Shown here: positions 1 to 6,685 of the stretch, piece after piece
How the letters are laid out: each line of letters opens with the position of its first letter
Numbering within the stretch: the first letter of the stretch is position 1
Source: Bacteroides sp.
GTDB lineage: Bacteria; Bacteroidota; Bacteroidia; Bacteroidales; Bacteroidaceae
Length of the DNA stretch: 7,964 bases
Assembly (NCBI GenBank): GCA_019412865.1
Contig: DXOJ01000303.1
Coordinates: forward strand, 1-7,964
Reading direction: 5' to 3'
Made by a program: the position numbers and the translations under genes
Notes under the pieces: model-generated
Seen by the model: the letters and a program-made list of their open reading frames with translations, nothing else
What the model was told of the DNA's origin: nothing
The model's database searches: none

Positions 1-31
1 AGTATATAAAATGGACAGTAAGCCCTTTTTT

Positions 32-70
32 GTGGGTAAATATTTAGTGGGAAATATTTAGTGGGAAATA
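32..70. repeat. 14-bp tandem repeat in the leader of the first gene
   Basis: The unit GTGGGAAATATTTA appears as a copy with one inserted T (32-46), a perfect copy (47-60) and a 10-base partial copy (61-70). Read in another phase, 38-51 and 52-65 are two identical 14-mers. The array ends one base before the ATG at 72, so it occupies the place of the 5' leader and ribosome-binding region. The T-run ending in TTTG-like sequence at 26-32 could be a -33 element, but no convincing TAnnTTTG follows at the right distance, so I do not call a promoter here. A change in copy number would move any upstream signal by 14 bp relative to the start codon. Confidence 0.85.
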
Positions 71-71
71 A

Positions 72-632
72 ATGATGGTATATGTGATGAGAAATGGTCG
101 CAGGGTAATAGCTGCGTTATCATTTCTGTTATTATGTTGTGGTGTACATGTGCACGCACAACGGGTGGCTGTAAAGACAAATGCATTGGGTTGGCTGACC
201 GCCAGTCCGAATGTAGAAGCAGAATTTGTATTGGGTAGTCATGTCTCCTTGAACATGGGGATTGCTGCGAACCCAATCAGTACAGACAACTTTAAAACGA
301 CTTTCACGCATTTTCAGCCTGAAGTTCGTTACTGGCTAAATCGTCCGATGGTGAGTCATTTTCTTGGAATCACCGCTTTCGTGAATAATTTTGATATGAT
401 GGTAAAAGATGTGCATCACAAAGGCGATGCATACGCCGCTGGTTTGACCTATGGATACGCATGGGTGCTGGGCGATCATTGGAACATCGAAGCAACTGCC
501 GGAGTGGGTGTGTTGCGCTACCGTCAGTTTAAGTATGATAAGGGTACTCCGAAACCGGGTGCGGTCAACGATAGTAAGACCACCATTGCACCTGTCAAAC
601 TGGGGGTATCCTTTGTTTATATTATTCGATAA
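72..632 (+). CDS. DUF3575-type small outer-membrane barrel protein
   Basis: A 186-residue exported protein. The signal peptide covers residues 1-29, with a basic stretch (RNGRR, 7-11), a hydrophobic core and likely cleavage at HVHA|Q. The mature part reads as about eight amphipathic beta strands (for example 31-40, 47-55, 58-66, 83-90, 97-108, 121-132, 138-150 and 176-185), as expected of a small OmpA-sized barrel. The segment from VAVKTNALGWL through PNVEAEF to HFQPEVRYWLNRP is what I recognise as the DUF3575 pattern, a Bacteroidota family of unknown function often found near fimbrial and OmpA-like genes. The ATG at 72 follows GGGAAATAA. An in-frame ATG at 87 would give a more usual signal peptide (MRNGRR...) and is a real alternative start. 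It is the first gene of an operon and lies 26 bp before the next. A lipoprotein is unlikely, because the residue before Cys22 is Leu. Confidence 0.9.
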   Translation: MMVYVMRNGRRVIAALSFLLLCCGVHVHAQRVAVKTNALGWLTASPNVEAEFVLGSHVSLNMGIAANPISTDNFKTTFTHFQPEVRYWLNRPMVSHFLGITAFVNNFDMMVKDVHHKGDAYAAGLTYGYAWVLGDHWNIEATAGVGVLRYRQFKYDKGTPKPGAVNDSKTTIAPVKLGVSFVYIIR

Positions 633-658
633 CGAACATTAGCTAGTCAGAAAAGAGA

Positions 659-2692
659 ATGAAAATCAATTTGAAACGTGATAGATTAACAGGTATACTT
701 CTCGTGGCGATGATGTTCGTCGGTATGAATGTATCCGCCCAACGGATCCGCGTGCAGGGGCATATCACAAACCCGCAGGGAAAAAGTGTTCCGAATGTAA
801 ATGTGTTGAATCCGGTCAATGACGAACGTATAGAAATGTCCGACGAGGATGGTCGTTACAGTGTCTTGGTTGAGAAAAACGGCTCGTTGAAGTTTGCATG
901 TGTCGGTTATGAAGACAAAACAGTGAAGGTGGCAGGAAAGCAGATTCTGAATGTAGTATTGAAAGATGCCGTCATCGAACTGGACGAAGTTACAATTACT
1001 TCCAAAGTGAAGGACAAAGTGATTCCGGAACCTACGGACATCGAAATCAAAGGTAATTATTTCCATCTGAAAACTCGTGTCCCGGTGCCTAAGGAGATGT
1101 TTAACTCACATCGTCGCTTGGTATTGCAGCCTTCCATTTATGATGTGACACTGAAAAAGCGTCTGTTGATGCGTCCTGTTGTATTCGACGGGGATACTTA
1201 TAATACAACGCAAAATCGAATGTACGATTATGATATGGATAAAGATCCTTTGCACGATTACATCCGTGTGAAAACTACTTCTTCACGCAAGGGGGATATT
1301 ATTGCTTACCATGATTCTATCTATATAGAATATCTGCAACATGACTACCGTGCAGATGTGCATCTGGCGATGGAAAATTACCGGAATATCATTTATCGTG
1401 ACTCTTTCTCCATTGCACGCGGAACGGTCAACCCGCTTCGCTTCTTGGAGTATAAATTCTCCGCTTTCAGCCTGACGGACGAGAAATACCTTCCGAAACC
1501 CGTGATGCAGTTGCGGGATACGAAAGGTGAGGTAAACTTAACCTTCCTGGTAGGTAAAGCCGACCTGGATGATAAGAATCCACAAAATCAGGTGGAACTG
1601 AACCGGTTGAATCAGGAATTGCGTGGTATTGAGACGAACCCGGATGCCTCTTTGAAGAGTTTTCATATTACGGGGGTGGCTTCGCCGGACGGTTCTTACG
1701 AGACGAATCTTCGTCTGGCAAAATTGCGTACGGATAAAGCCCTGGAACGTATACTGGCACAACTGGACCCGGAAACACGTAAACTGTTGGAGGTGAAATC
1801 GGATGCATCGGTTGCCTCCTGGAAGGAGGTAGCTGAATTGCTGAAAAAAAATTCCAAGCCGGAACTGGCTAAAGAAGTAGAGGACTTAATCAAACAATAT
1901 GCAGCTACTCCTTACCGATTGAATGGGGTCTTGAAATCGAAATCTTTCTACAAGGAACTTGCGGCTACTTATCTGCCTAAATTGAGAAAGGTGCAATATA
2001 CCTATGGTTATTCAATCTTCCGTTCCTTGACAGACGACGAGATTAGGGAACTTTACAGAAAGAATCCGAAGGAACTGACCCGTTTCGAATATTACCGTAT
2101 GATTACGACAGCAAAAACTCCCGACGAAAGGGAAAAGTATTGCAGGGAAGCTCTTGAACTTTATGATAACTTTACGTATGCAGCCAATGAACTGGCAGTG
2201 GCAACGATACAGAAAGATACTCCGGATTCACGTATTCTCGAACCGTTTGTCAGTAAATCAGCACCGGCGGAGTTATTGTCCAATCAGGCTATTGCCTTGC
2301 TGCACGAAGGGAAATATACAAAAGCAGATTCAGTCTTGACCTTGGTTCCCGAAGAAGCGGTTTCTGAAGATTTGCAGGCCATTGTTCAGGCATTGGCCGG
2401 TTATTATAATGATGCTTTCGAAAAGGTGGCGGCTACCAGCCCTTTCAATGAGGTGGTGATGCTGCTCGCAATGAAGAAGAATCAGGAAGCATGGGATAAG
2501 ATTTCTACCATAGATGTAGAGACCGCCCGCGAATATTATATAAAAGCGATTGCTGCCAACCGCCTGGAGAAAATAGGTGATGCGATTATGAGCATTGAGA
2601 AGGCCCTTGAACTTGATCCTTCCTTATTGGAAGTAGCGAAGGTGGACGGTGATATTATTGACTTGCTGCCGGAAGAGCAGAAAATTAAATAA
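659..2692 (+). CDS. Periplasmic protein: carboxypeptidase-regulatory, OmpA-C-like and TPR-like domains
   Basis: A 677-residue exported protein with a signal peptide ending near residue 27 (VSA|QR). Residues 30-102 form a carboxypeptidase-regulatory-like beta-sandwich (VQGHITNPQGKSVPNVNV, then DGRYS and FACVGYED). It is followed by an ELDEVTITS hinge (107-115) like the one behind the same domain in SusC proteins, but no TonB-dependent barrel follows. Residues 120-290 are an unrecognised, strand-rich region. Residues 291-362 match an OmpA-C-like fold: VNLTF at 292-296, then GVASPDGSYETN (339-350) and LAKLRTDKA (353-361). This resembles the ASPEG/ASPDG signature of Bacteroidales DUF3868/OmpA-type proteins. 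Arg357 aligns with the OmpA peptidoglycan-binding Arg, but the matching Asp is Ser342. The part after about 385 includes YLPKLRKVQYTYGYS (438-452) and then helical repeats, the last being TPR-like at 625-658 (ALELDPS). AAAAGAGA stands just before the start codon. Its likely place is the periplasm, perhaps as scaffold for the neighbouring barrels; the exact role is unknown. Confidence 0.9.
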   Translation: MKINLKRDRLTGILLVAMMFVGMNVSAQRIRVQGHITNPQGKSVPNVNVLNPVNDERIEMSDEDGRYSVLVEKNGSLKFACVGYEDKTVKVAGKQILNVVLKDAVIELDEVTITSKVKDKVIPEPTDIEIKGNYFHLKTRVPVPKEMFNSHRRLVLQPSIYDVTLKKRLLMRPVVFDGDTYNTTQNRMYDYDMDKDPLHDYIRVKTTSSRKGDIIAYHDSIYIEYLQHDYRADVHLAMENYRNIIYRDSFSIARGTVNPLRFLEYKFSAFSLTDEKYLPKPVMQLRDTKGEVNLTFLVGKADLDDKNPQNQVELNRLNQELRGIETNPDASLKSFHITGVASPDGSYETNLRLAKLRTDKALERILAQLDPETRKLLEVKSDASVASWKEVAELLKKNSKPELAKEVEDLIKQYAATPYRLNGVLKSKSFYKELAATYLPKLRKVQYTYGYSIFRSLTDDEIRELYRKNPKELTRFEYYRMITTAKTPDEREKYCREALELYDNFTYAANELAVATIQKDTPDSRILEPFVSKSAPAELLSNQAIALLHEGKYTKADSVLTLVPEEAVSEDLQAIVQALAGYYNDAFEKVAATSPFNEVVMLLAMKKNQEAWDKISTIDVETAREYYIKAIAANRLEKIGDAIMSIEKALELDPSLLEVAKVDGDIIDLLPEEQKIK

Positions 2693-2716
2693 TGATATAT
2701 ACAACAAGAGTAAACG

Positions 2717-5083
2717 ATGAATATCTTCAGAATCAACAATAAATATGTAGCAGTGGCAATCTTCCTGATGCTTGCTGTTACCTTACAGGCACAGGATTAT
2801 GGTGCATTGCAATATATGTTACAGAAACGGCCTGCAAATGAAAAGTTCGAGAGCAATAAATTCAATGAACATCTCTTTTTCTCTGCCGGAATAGGGCCAT
2901 ACAGCTTGTTAACAAGTGGAGATAGTCAGGATGGAATGGGAATGACCGCCCATCTCTTTATGGGAAAGTGGATTACTCCGGTTCATGGACTTCGGATAGG
3001 GGTGAATTTAGGTTATCTGCCGTCGAGTATCTACGATTCTAAAATAAAAATGGGTGGCGGCAGCCTGGACTATCTGTTGAATATGTCCTCCCTGGCATAC
3101 GGATACAATGCAAACCGTTGTTTTGAGTTAGTAGGGATTGCAGGTATAGAAGCCGGTTATTCTAAGGTGGGCGACAATAGCGATCGTTCCGAAAAGTATC
3201 CGGATTTGAAAGGCGGCGGTCAGCTTTATTACGGCGCTCATCTCGGTTTACAGGGAAATGTACGTCTTTCTTCTACATTGGATTTGTTTGTAGAACCGCG
3301 GATCGGATGGTATAATGACGGTTTTGCGTATACGGAAAGTTGGAGAAACTATAAAATGGCTGGTTCGGTTCTGGTAGGTCTGACCTATATGCCTGCTGCT
3401 CCGATGGGAACTAAGATTCATTTCGATGATTTCGATAAAAGTTCCTTCCTGAATCATATGTTTATCTCTTTATCTGGTGGTATCAGTACACTGAAAGTTC
3501 CGGGAATCAAGAATACGATTAAAGGATTAGGTCCCCAGTTCTCTGCCGGAATCGGTAAATGGTTCAGTCCTTCTTCCGGTCTGCGTTTGTCCGGGACGGT
3601 TGGACTTTCGGACACCCCTTCGGGCAGTGCAAGCGGCTACTTTAAACATGTCGATCTGCATGCGGACTATCTGTTGAATATCAATAATGTTCTTTGGGGA
3701 TATGATGAAGACAGAATATTTAGTCTGATCGGTATTGCCGGAGTTAACCTGGCAGGTACGAAAGGAGTGGATAAAACCGCCAAGTATGCTCCGGGAATAG
3801 GAGTCGGTGTGCAAGGAAGTTTCCGTATCAACCGTTCTGTGGATTTATTTATAGAACCTCGCTTCAATGTGTATAATAAGAAATATGCAGGAGGTTGCGG
3901 AGTAGGTGGCAATACGGATCAGCTCGGAGAGTTGAATTTTGGTTTGACTTATCATACGATTGACCGTGCGGCACGTCCGAAGAACGGATTCTCAAGCAAT
4001 CACATCGCAGACAATCTGTTTATGACTTCGGGAATCGGTGTGCAAATGTTCCTGAATAAGACGAATCTTGAAAACCTTGGTTCTTTAGGTCCGCAGGCTT
4101 CTGTCTCTATCGGTAAGTGGTTGAGCCCTTATTCCGGTTTGCGCCTGGTGGGTACGGGTGGATTCTTTACGAACTATGTAGTTCCGGGAAGTGTTAAAGC
4201 GGGCAAACTTAGACATGTCAGTGTCAGTGGCGGTCTTGATTACTTGTGGAACATAACGTCTACCATGAGTGGATATAATCCCGATCGTATCTTTGATTTA
4301 ATAGGTTCGGTAGGTGTCAACCTTGCTTATACTTCCAAATCAGACCATAAGTTCCAACCGGGTATTAATGCAGGCATACAGGGATTATGGCATGTGAATG
4401 ATTTTCTCGGTTTGTACATTGAACCGCAGATTCGCTTGTATGGAGATAAATTCATTGAAGGTAATCTGGGGTTTATGCAGAAAGACGTAATGGTAGGAGT
4501 CAATGCAGGTTTCCACTATCGCTTTGTTCCTTATTCAAAAGCAGCCAATCGTAGCGTGTTTGGTCAGGATGACAAGCGTTACTTCATCTCCGGTGCACTT
4601 GGATTAGGTAGCTTGCTCGTAGCCAACAAAGATTTGGTGAAGAATGCAGGTGTAGAAGCAAAAGGAAGCATAGGTAAATGGTACACTCCGTTATCTGCAT
4701 GGCGGGTAAATGGAACAATTATGTACAAGGCCAAAACGTCGTCGAAGATGAATCTTCATTATGCCGGTTTGGGTATGGATTATATGATGAGTCTGGCCAC
4801 ATTGGCAAAAGGATACAGCCCCGATCATGTGATAGATGTTGTTCCTTTTGTGGGAGTTACTGCCGGACTGGTACGCCGTTACGGTAAGTTCCGAGCAGTG
4901 CCGGGACTGGATGCCGGTGTGCAGGTAAAGTTGAAAGTGGCTTCTTCTTTGTATCTGTATGCCGAACCTAAAGTCGGTATCCGTACCGATACATACGATG
5001 GCTCCGAACAGGGAAGACCTGACCGCGTAGCTTCCATGGTAGGTGGATTATTGTACAGATTCAAGATGCCTACTTTCCAGTAA
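2717..5083 (+). CDS. Large outer-membrane protein of four tandem eight-strand barrel repeats
   Basis: A 788-residue exported protein with a signal peptide at 1-25 (VTLQA|QD). After a short linker the protein consists of four homologous units of about 165-177 residues: 49-225, 244-416, 429-604 and 619-782. Each unit carries the same landmarks in the same order: GKW (83, 280, 466, 653), DYL/DYM (118, 317, 508, 688), a GYxxxR-type turn (129, 328, 519, 699; His replaces Arg in unit 4) and a (L/I)xxEP strand (193, 380, 569, 750). Each ends in a beta-signal-like aromatic strand. By eye each unit has about eight amphipathic strands, like OmpA-type barrels; the GYnxdR turn resembles the barrel part of Bacteroidales OmpA-like proteins, judged from memory. 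Linkers of about 12-18 residues separate the units. Either four small barrels are strung together or one very large barrel forms. CAAGAG lies upstream of the ATG, 24 bp after the previous stop, so it is co-transcribed with genes 1 and 2. No enzyme motif is visible and its function is unknown. Confidence 0.93.
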   Translation: MNIFRINNKYVAVAIFLMLAVTLQAQDYGALQYMLQKRPANEKFESNKFNEHLFFSAGIGPYSLLTSGDSQDGMGMTAHLFMGKWITPVHGLRIGVNLGYLPSSIYDSKIKMGGGSLDYLLNMSSLAYGYNANRCFELVGIAGIEAGYSKVGDNSDRSEKYPDLKGGGQLYYGAHLGLQGNVRLSSTLDLFVEPRIGWYNDGFAYTESWRNYKMAGSVLVGLTYMPAAPMGTKIHFDDFDKSSFLNHMFISLSGGISTLKVPGIKNTIKGLGPQFSAGIGKWFSPSSGLRLSGTVGLSDTPSGSASGYFKHVDLHADYLLNINNVLWGYDEDRIFSLIGIAGVNLAGTKGVDKTAKYAPGIGVGVQGSFRINRSVDLFIEPRFNVYNKKYAGGCGVGGNTDQLGELNFGLTYHTIDRAARPKNGFSSNHIADNLFMTSGIGVQMFLNKTNLENLGSLGPQASVSIGKWLSPYSGLRLVGTGGFFTNYVVPGSVKAGKLRHVSVSGGLDYLWNITSTMSGYNPDRIFDLIGSVGVNLAYTSKSDHKFQPGINAGIQGLWHVNDFLGLYIEPQIRLYGDKFIEGNLGFMQKDVMVGVNAGFHYRFVPYSKAANRSVFGQDDKRYFISGALGLGSLLVANKDLVKNAGVEAKGSIGKWYTPLSAWRVNGTIMYKAKTSSKMNLHYAGLGMDYMMSLATLAKGYSPDHVIDVVPFVGVTAGLVRRYGKFRAVPGLDAGVQVKLKVASSLYLYAEPKVGIRTDTYDGSEQGRPDRVASMVGGLLYRFKMPTFQ
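2861..5062 (+). repeat. Four-fold internal protein repeat encoded within the barrel gene
   Basis: The repeat units map to about 2861-3391, 3446-3964, 4001-4528 and 4571-5062. They are clear at the protein level but mostly diverged at the DNA level, so the duplication is old. Units 1 and 2 still share an exact 18-base stretch around the DYLLN motif (3067-3084 and 3664-3681). Unit 4 is the most diverged: Ala replaces Gly after the GKWxxP segment, and His replaces the turn Arg. Confidence 0.85.
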
Positions 5084-5105
5084 GAAGAAAAATAAGAAAT
5101 CGAAT

Positions 5106-5151
5106 AAAAAGGGTTGCGCAATACCGGATCAGTGATTGTGCAACCCTTTTT
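5106..5151 (+). terminator. Intrinsic terminator of the three-gene operon
   Basis: The arms at 5106-5122 and 5135-5151 pair over 17 positions with one G-T wobble (5118 with 5139) around a 12-base loop. The G/C-rich centre is GGGTTGCGCA against TGTGCAACCC. The 3' arm ends in TTTTT and the 5' arm begins with AAAAA, so the hairpin would look like a terminator from either side. It starts 23 bp after the stop of the barrel gene. Confidence 0.93.
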
Positions 5152-5175
5152 GTATTCCATTTCCAAGAAATTACG

Positions 5176-5204
5176 GTTACATAAACGTTACATTAATATT
5201 ACTT
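5176..5204 (+). promoter_or_regulatory. 11-bp-phased direct repeats, possible OmpR/PhoB-type operator
   Basis: GTTACAT at 5176-5182 is repeated exactly at 5187-5193. A weaker third copy, ATTACTT, follows at 5198-5204. Each pair is separated by a four-base, mostly A/T spacer, so the period is exactly one helical turn (11 bp). A 7-bp core with a 4-bp A/T spacer is the layout of PHO boxes and related OmpR-family sites. The site lies about 45 bp upstream of the putative -33 region. That it is a binding site is inference; the repeats themselves are plainly visible. Confidence 0.45.
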
Positions 5205-5247
5205 CCATTTCTACCTGATAATGAATAAAATGAATCTTTAGAATTCA

Positions 5248-5278
5248 TTTTCTCCCTTGCTATTCTCCTCTACTTTTG
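5248..5278 (+). promoter_or_regulatory. Bacteroides-type promoter of the transporter/porin unit
   Basis: TACTTTTG at 5271-5278 is a perfect match to the Bacteroides -7 consensus TAnnTTTG. TTTT at 5248-5251 sits 19 bp upstream, where the -33 TTTG element is expected, and matches three of four bases. Transcription would start near 5283-5287, giving a leader of about 20 bases before the ATG at 5303. It lies downstream of the terminator and upstream of a gene in the same direction, as expected. Confidence 0.7.
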
Positions 5279-5302
5279 CTCCAGAAATTAAAACGAAAAC
5301 GT

Positions 5303-6589
5303 ATGAAAACGATTACTGAAGCAATATCGAAACTAAGTTCAAACAGAAGATTAGCCGATTTCCTCTTTATTCTATGGGCAGGTGGAGCAGCCCTTCTTTC
5401 TTACTCACTGGTTTATACATTGCGCAAACCTTTCACAGCTGCTACTTTTGACGGGATAGAAGCATTCGGCTTTGATTATAAAGTACTGGTTACTATCATT
5501 CAGATAGCAGGTTATCTGATAGCCAAGTTTATAGGTATCAAGTTGATTTCCGAATTGAAGAGAGAGAATCGCCTGAAGTTTATACTCGTTTCCATTGCCG
5601 TAGCGGAATTGTCATTGGTTGCGTTCGGAGCACTTCCCACTCCTTATAATATGTTTGCCATGTTCTTCAATGGATTGTCATTGGGCTGTATGTGGGGAGT
5701 TATTTTCAGTTTTATCGAAGGTCGCCGTACTACGGATATTTTGGCCAGTCTTTTAGGAATCAGTATTGTTATCAGTTCGGGAACGGCAAAATCCATCGGA
5801 TTGTTCGTTATGAATACATTGAACGTCAGCGAATTTTGGATGCCGGCACTTATCGGTGCTTTTGCACTTCCTTTATTGGCTCTTTTGGGATATAGCTTAA
5901 CCCGTTTGCCACAACCTACGGCACAAGATATAGAACAAAAGAGTAGTCGTGTAACTCTGAATGGCAAGCAACGGAAAGAACTGTTCATCGACTTTATGCC
6001 ATTTCTTGTATTATTGTTTGTAGCTAACCTAATGTTGGTAGTGCTTAGAGATATTAAGGAAGATTTCCTGGTGAAGATTATTGATATGAACGGACAGTCC
6101 TCATGGATGTTTGCGCAGGTAGATACAGTCGTTACATTAATAATCCTGGCGTTATTCGGAGCGATGGTCTTTGTGAAAAGTAACATAAAAGTTTTGGTTG
6201 CCCTGCTGGGATTGGTCGTACTTGGGACAGCCACCATGAGTTTTATATCTTTCAATTATGATTCTCTGCAATTGGATGCAATCACCTGGCTGTTTGTCCA
6301 AAGTCTCTGTCTGTATATTGCCTACCTCTGTTTTCAAAGCATCTTTTTCGACCGCTTCATCGCCTGTTTCAAGATAAAGGGAAATGTCGGTTTCTTTATT
6401 GTGACCATTGATTTTATCGGATATACAGGAACTGTACTTGTCTTGATGTTCAAGGAATTTGCCCATGCAGACATAAATTGGTTGGAATTTTATAATATAT
6501 TATCCGGTTACGTAGGACTGATCTGTACGGTTGCTTTCACCTGCTCCATGATTTACCTGATACAGCGCTATAAAAAAGAGAAAAACTGA
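5303..6589 (+). CDS. DUF5690-family MFS-type inner-membrane transporter
   Basis: A 428-residue polytopic membrane protein with about twelve hydrophobic helices (near 17-38, 58-80, 91-111, 115-138, 146-171, 177-200, 229-248, 268-291, 295-315, 326-347, 358-383 and 396-420). A longer polar stretch between helices 6 and 7 (201-228) gives the 6+6 layout of the major facilitator fold. After helix 1 comes YTLRKPFTAATF (38-49), and after helix 7 VLRDIKEDF (247-255); I recognise these as typical of DUF5690, a Bacteroidota transporter-like family. The YxxRKPF element recalls the YxxRxNF element of GlpT/UhpT organophosphate antiporters, which hints at an anionic substrate, but this is inference. An in-frame TTG at 5276 would add nine residues, but it lies inside the -7 promoter box, so ATG 5303 is preferred. 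The porin gene follows after 96 bp. Substrate and direction of transport are unknown. Confidence 0.9.
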   Translation: MKTITEAISKLSSNRRLADFLFILWAGGAALLSYSLVYTLRKPFTAATFDGIEAFGFDYKVLVTIIQIAGYLIAKFIGIKLISELKRENRLKFILVSIAVAELSLVAFGALPTPYNMFAMFFNGLSLGCMWGVIFSFIEGRRTTDILASLLGISIVISSGTAKSIGLFVMNTLNVSEFWMPALIGAFALPLLALLGYSLTRLPQPTAQDIEQKSSRVTLNGKQRKELFIDFMPFLVLLFVANLMLVVLRDIKEDFLVKIIDMNGQSSWMFAQVDTVVTLIILALFGAMVFVKSNIKVLVALLGLVVLGTATMSFISFNYDSLQLDAITWLFVQSLCLYIAYLCFQSIFFDRFIACFKIKGNVGFFIVTIDFIGYTGTVLVLMFKEFAHADINWLEFYNILSGYVGLICTVAFTCSMIYLIQRYKKEKN

Positions 6590-6685
6590 AGAAAGCGAAA
6601 GAAGCAGAAATGAACAACGGGATAAAATTAACGAGAGAAGGTATGGAGCCAACTGCTTTTTCACAAATTTGATAAAAGGTGGACG
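6590..6685 (+). other. Transporter-porin intergenic stretch with a strong ribosome-binding site
   Basis: These 96 bases contain no terminator or TAnnTTTG promoter that I can see, so the two genes are probably co-transcribed. AAAGGTGG at 6675-6682 lies three bases before the ATG at 6686 and is the most Shine-Dalgarno-like sequence before any gene of the window. A 20-codon open frame (6610-6672) lies inside but has no other support. Confidence 0.5.

Noticed and set aside
26..61. Possible promoter for the first operon (T-run ending in TTTG-like sequence, then TATTTAG)
   Set aside because: The -7 match is poor beyond TA and the spacing is a little too long; the A/T-rich tandem repeat makes such matches likely by chance. 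The true promoter may lie upstream of the window.
135..140. Lipoprotein cysteine in the first protein (LLLCCG)
   Set aside because: The residue before the first Cys is Leu and before the second is Cys, neither fitting a lipobox, whereas HVHA|Q is a good signal peptidase I site.
5644..6255. 203-codon open frame on the minus strand, antisense to the transporter
   Set aside because: It lies wholly inside a well-supported membrane-protein gene, has no recognisable domain or signal, and is of the kind produced by the codon pattern of the opposite strand.
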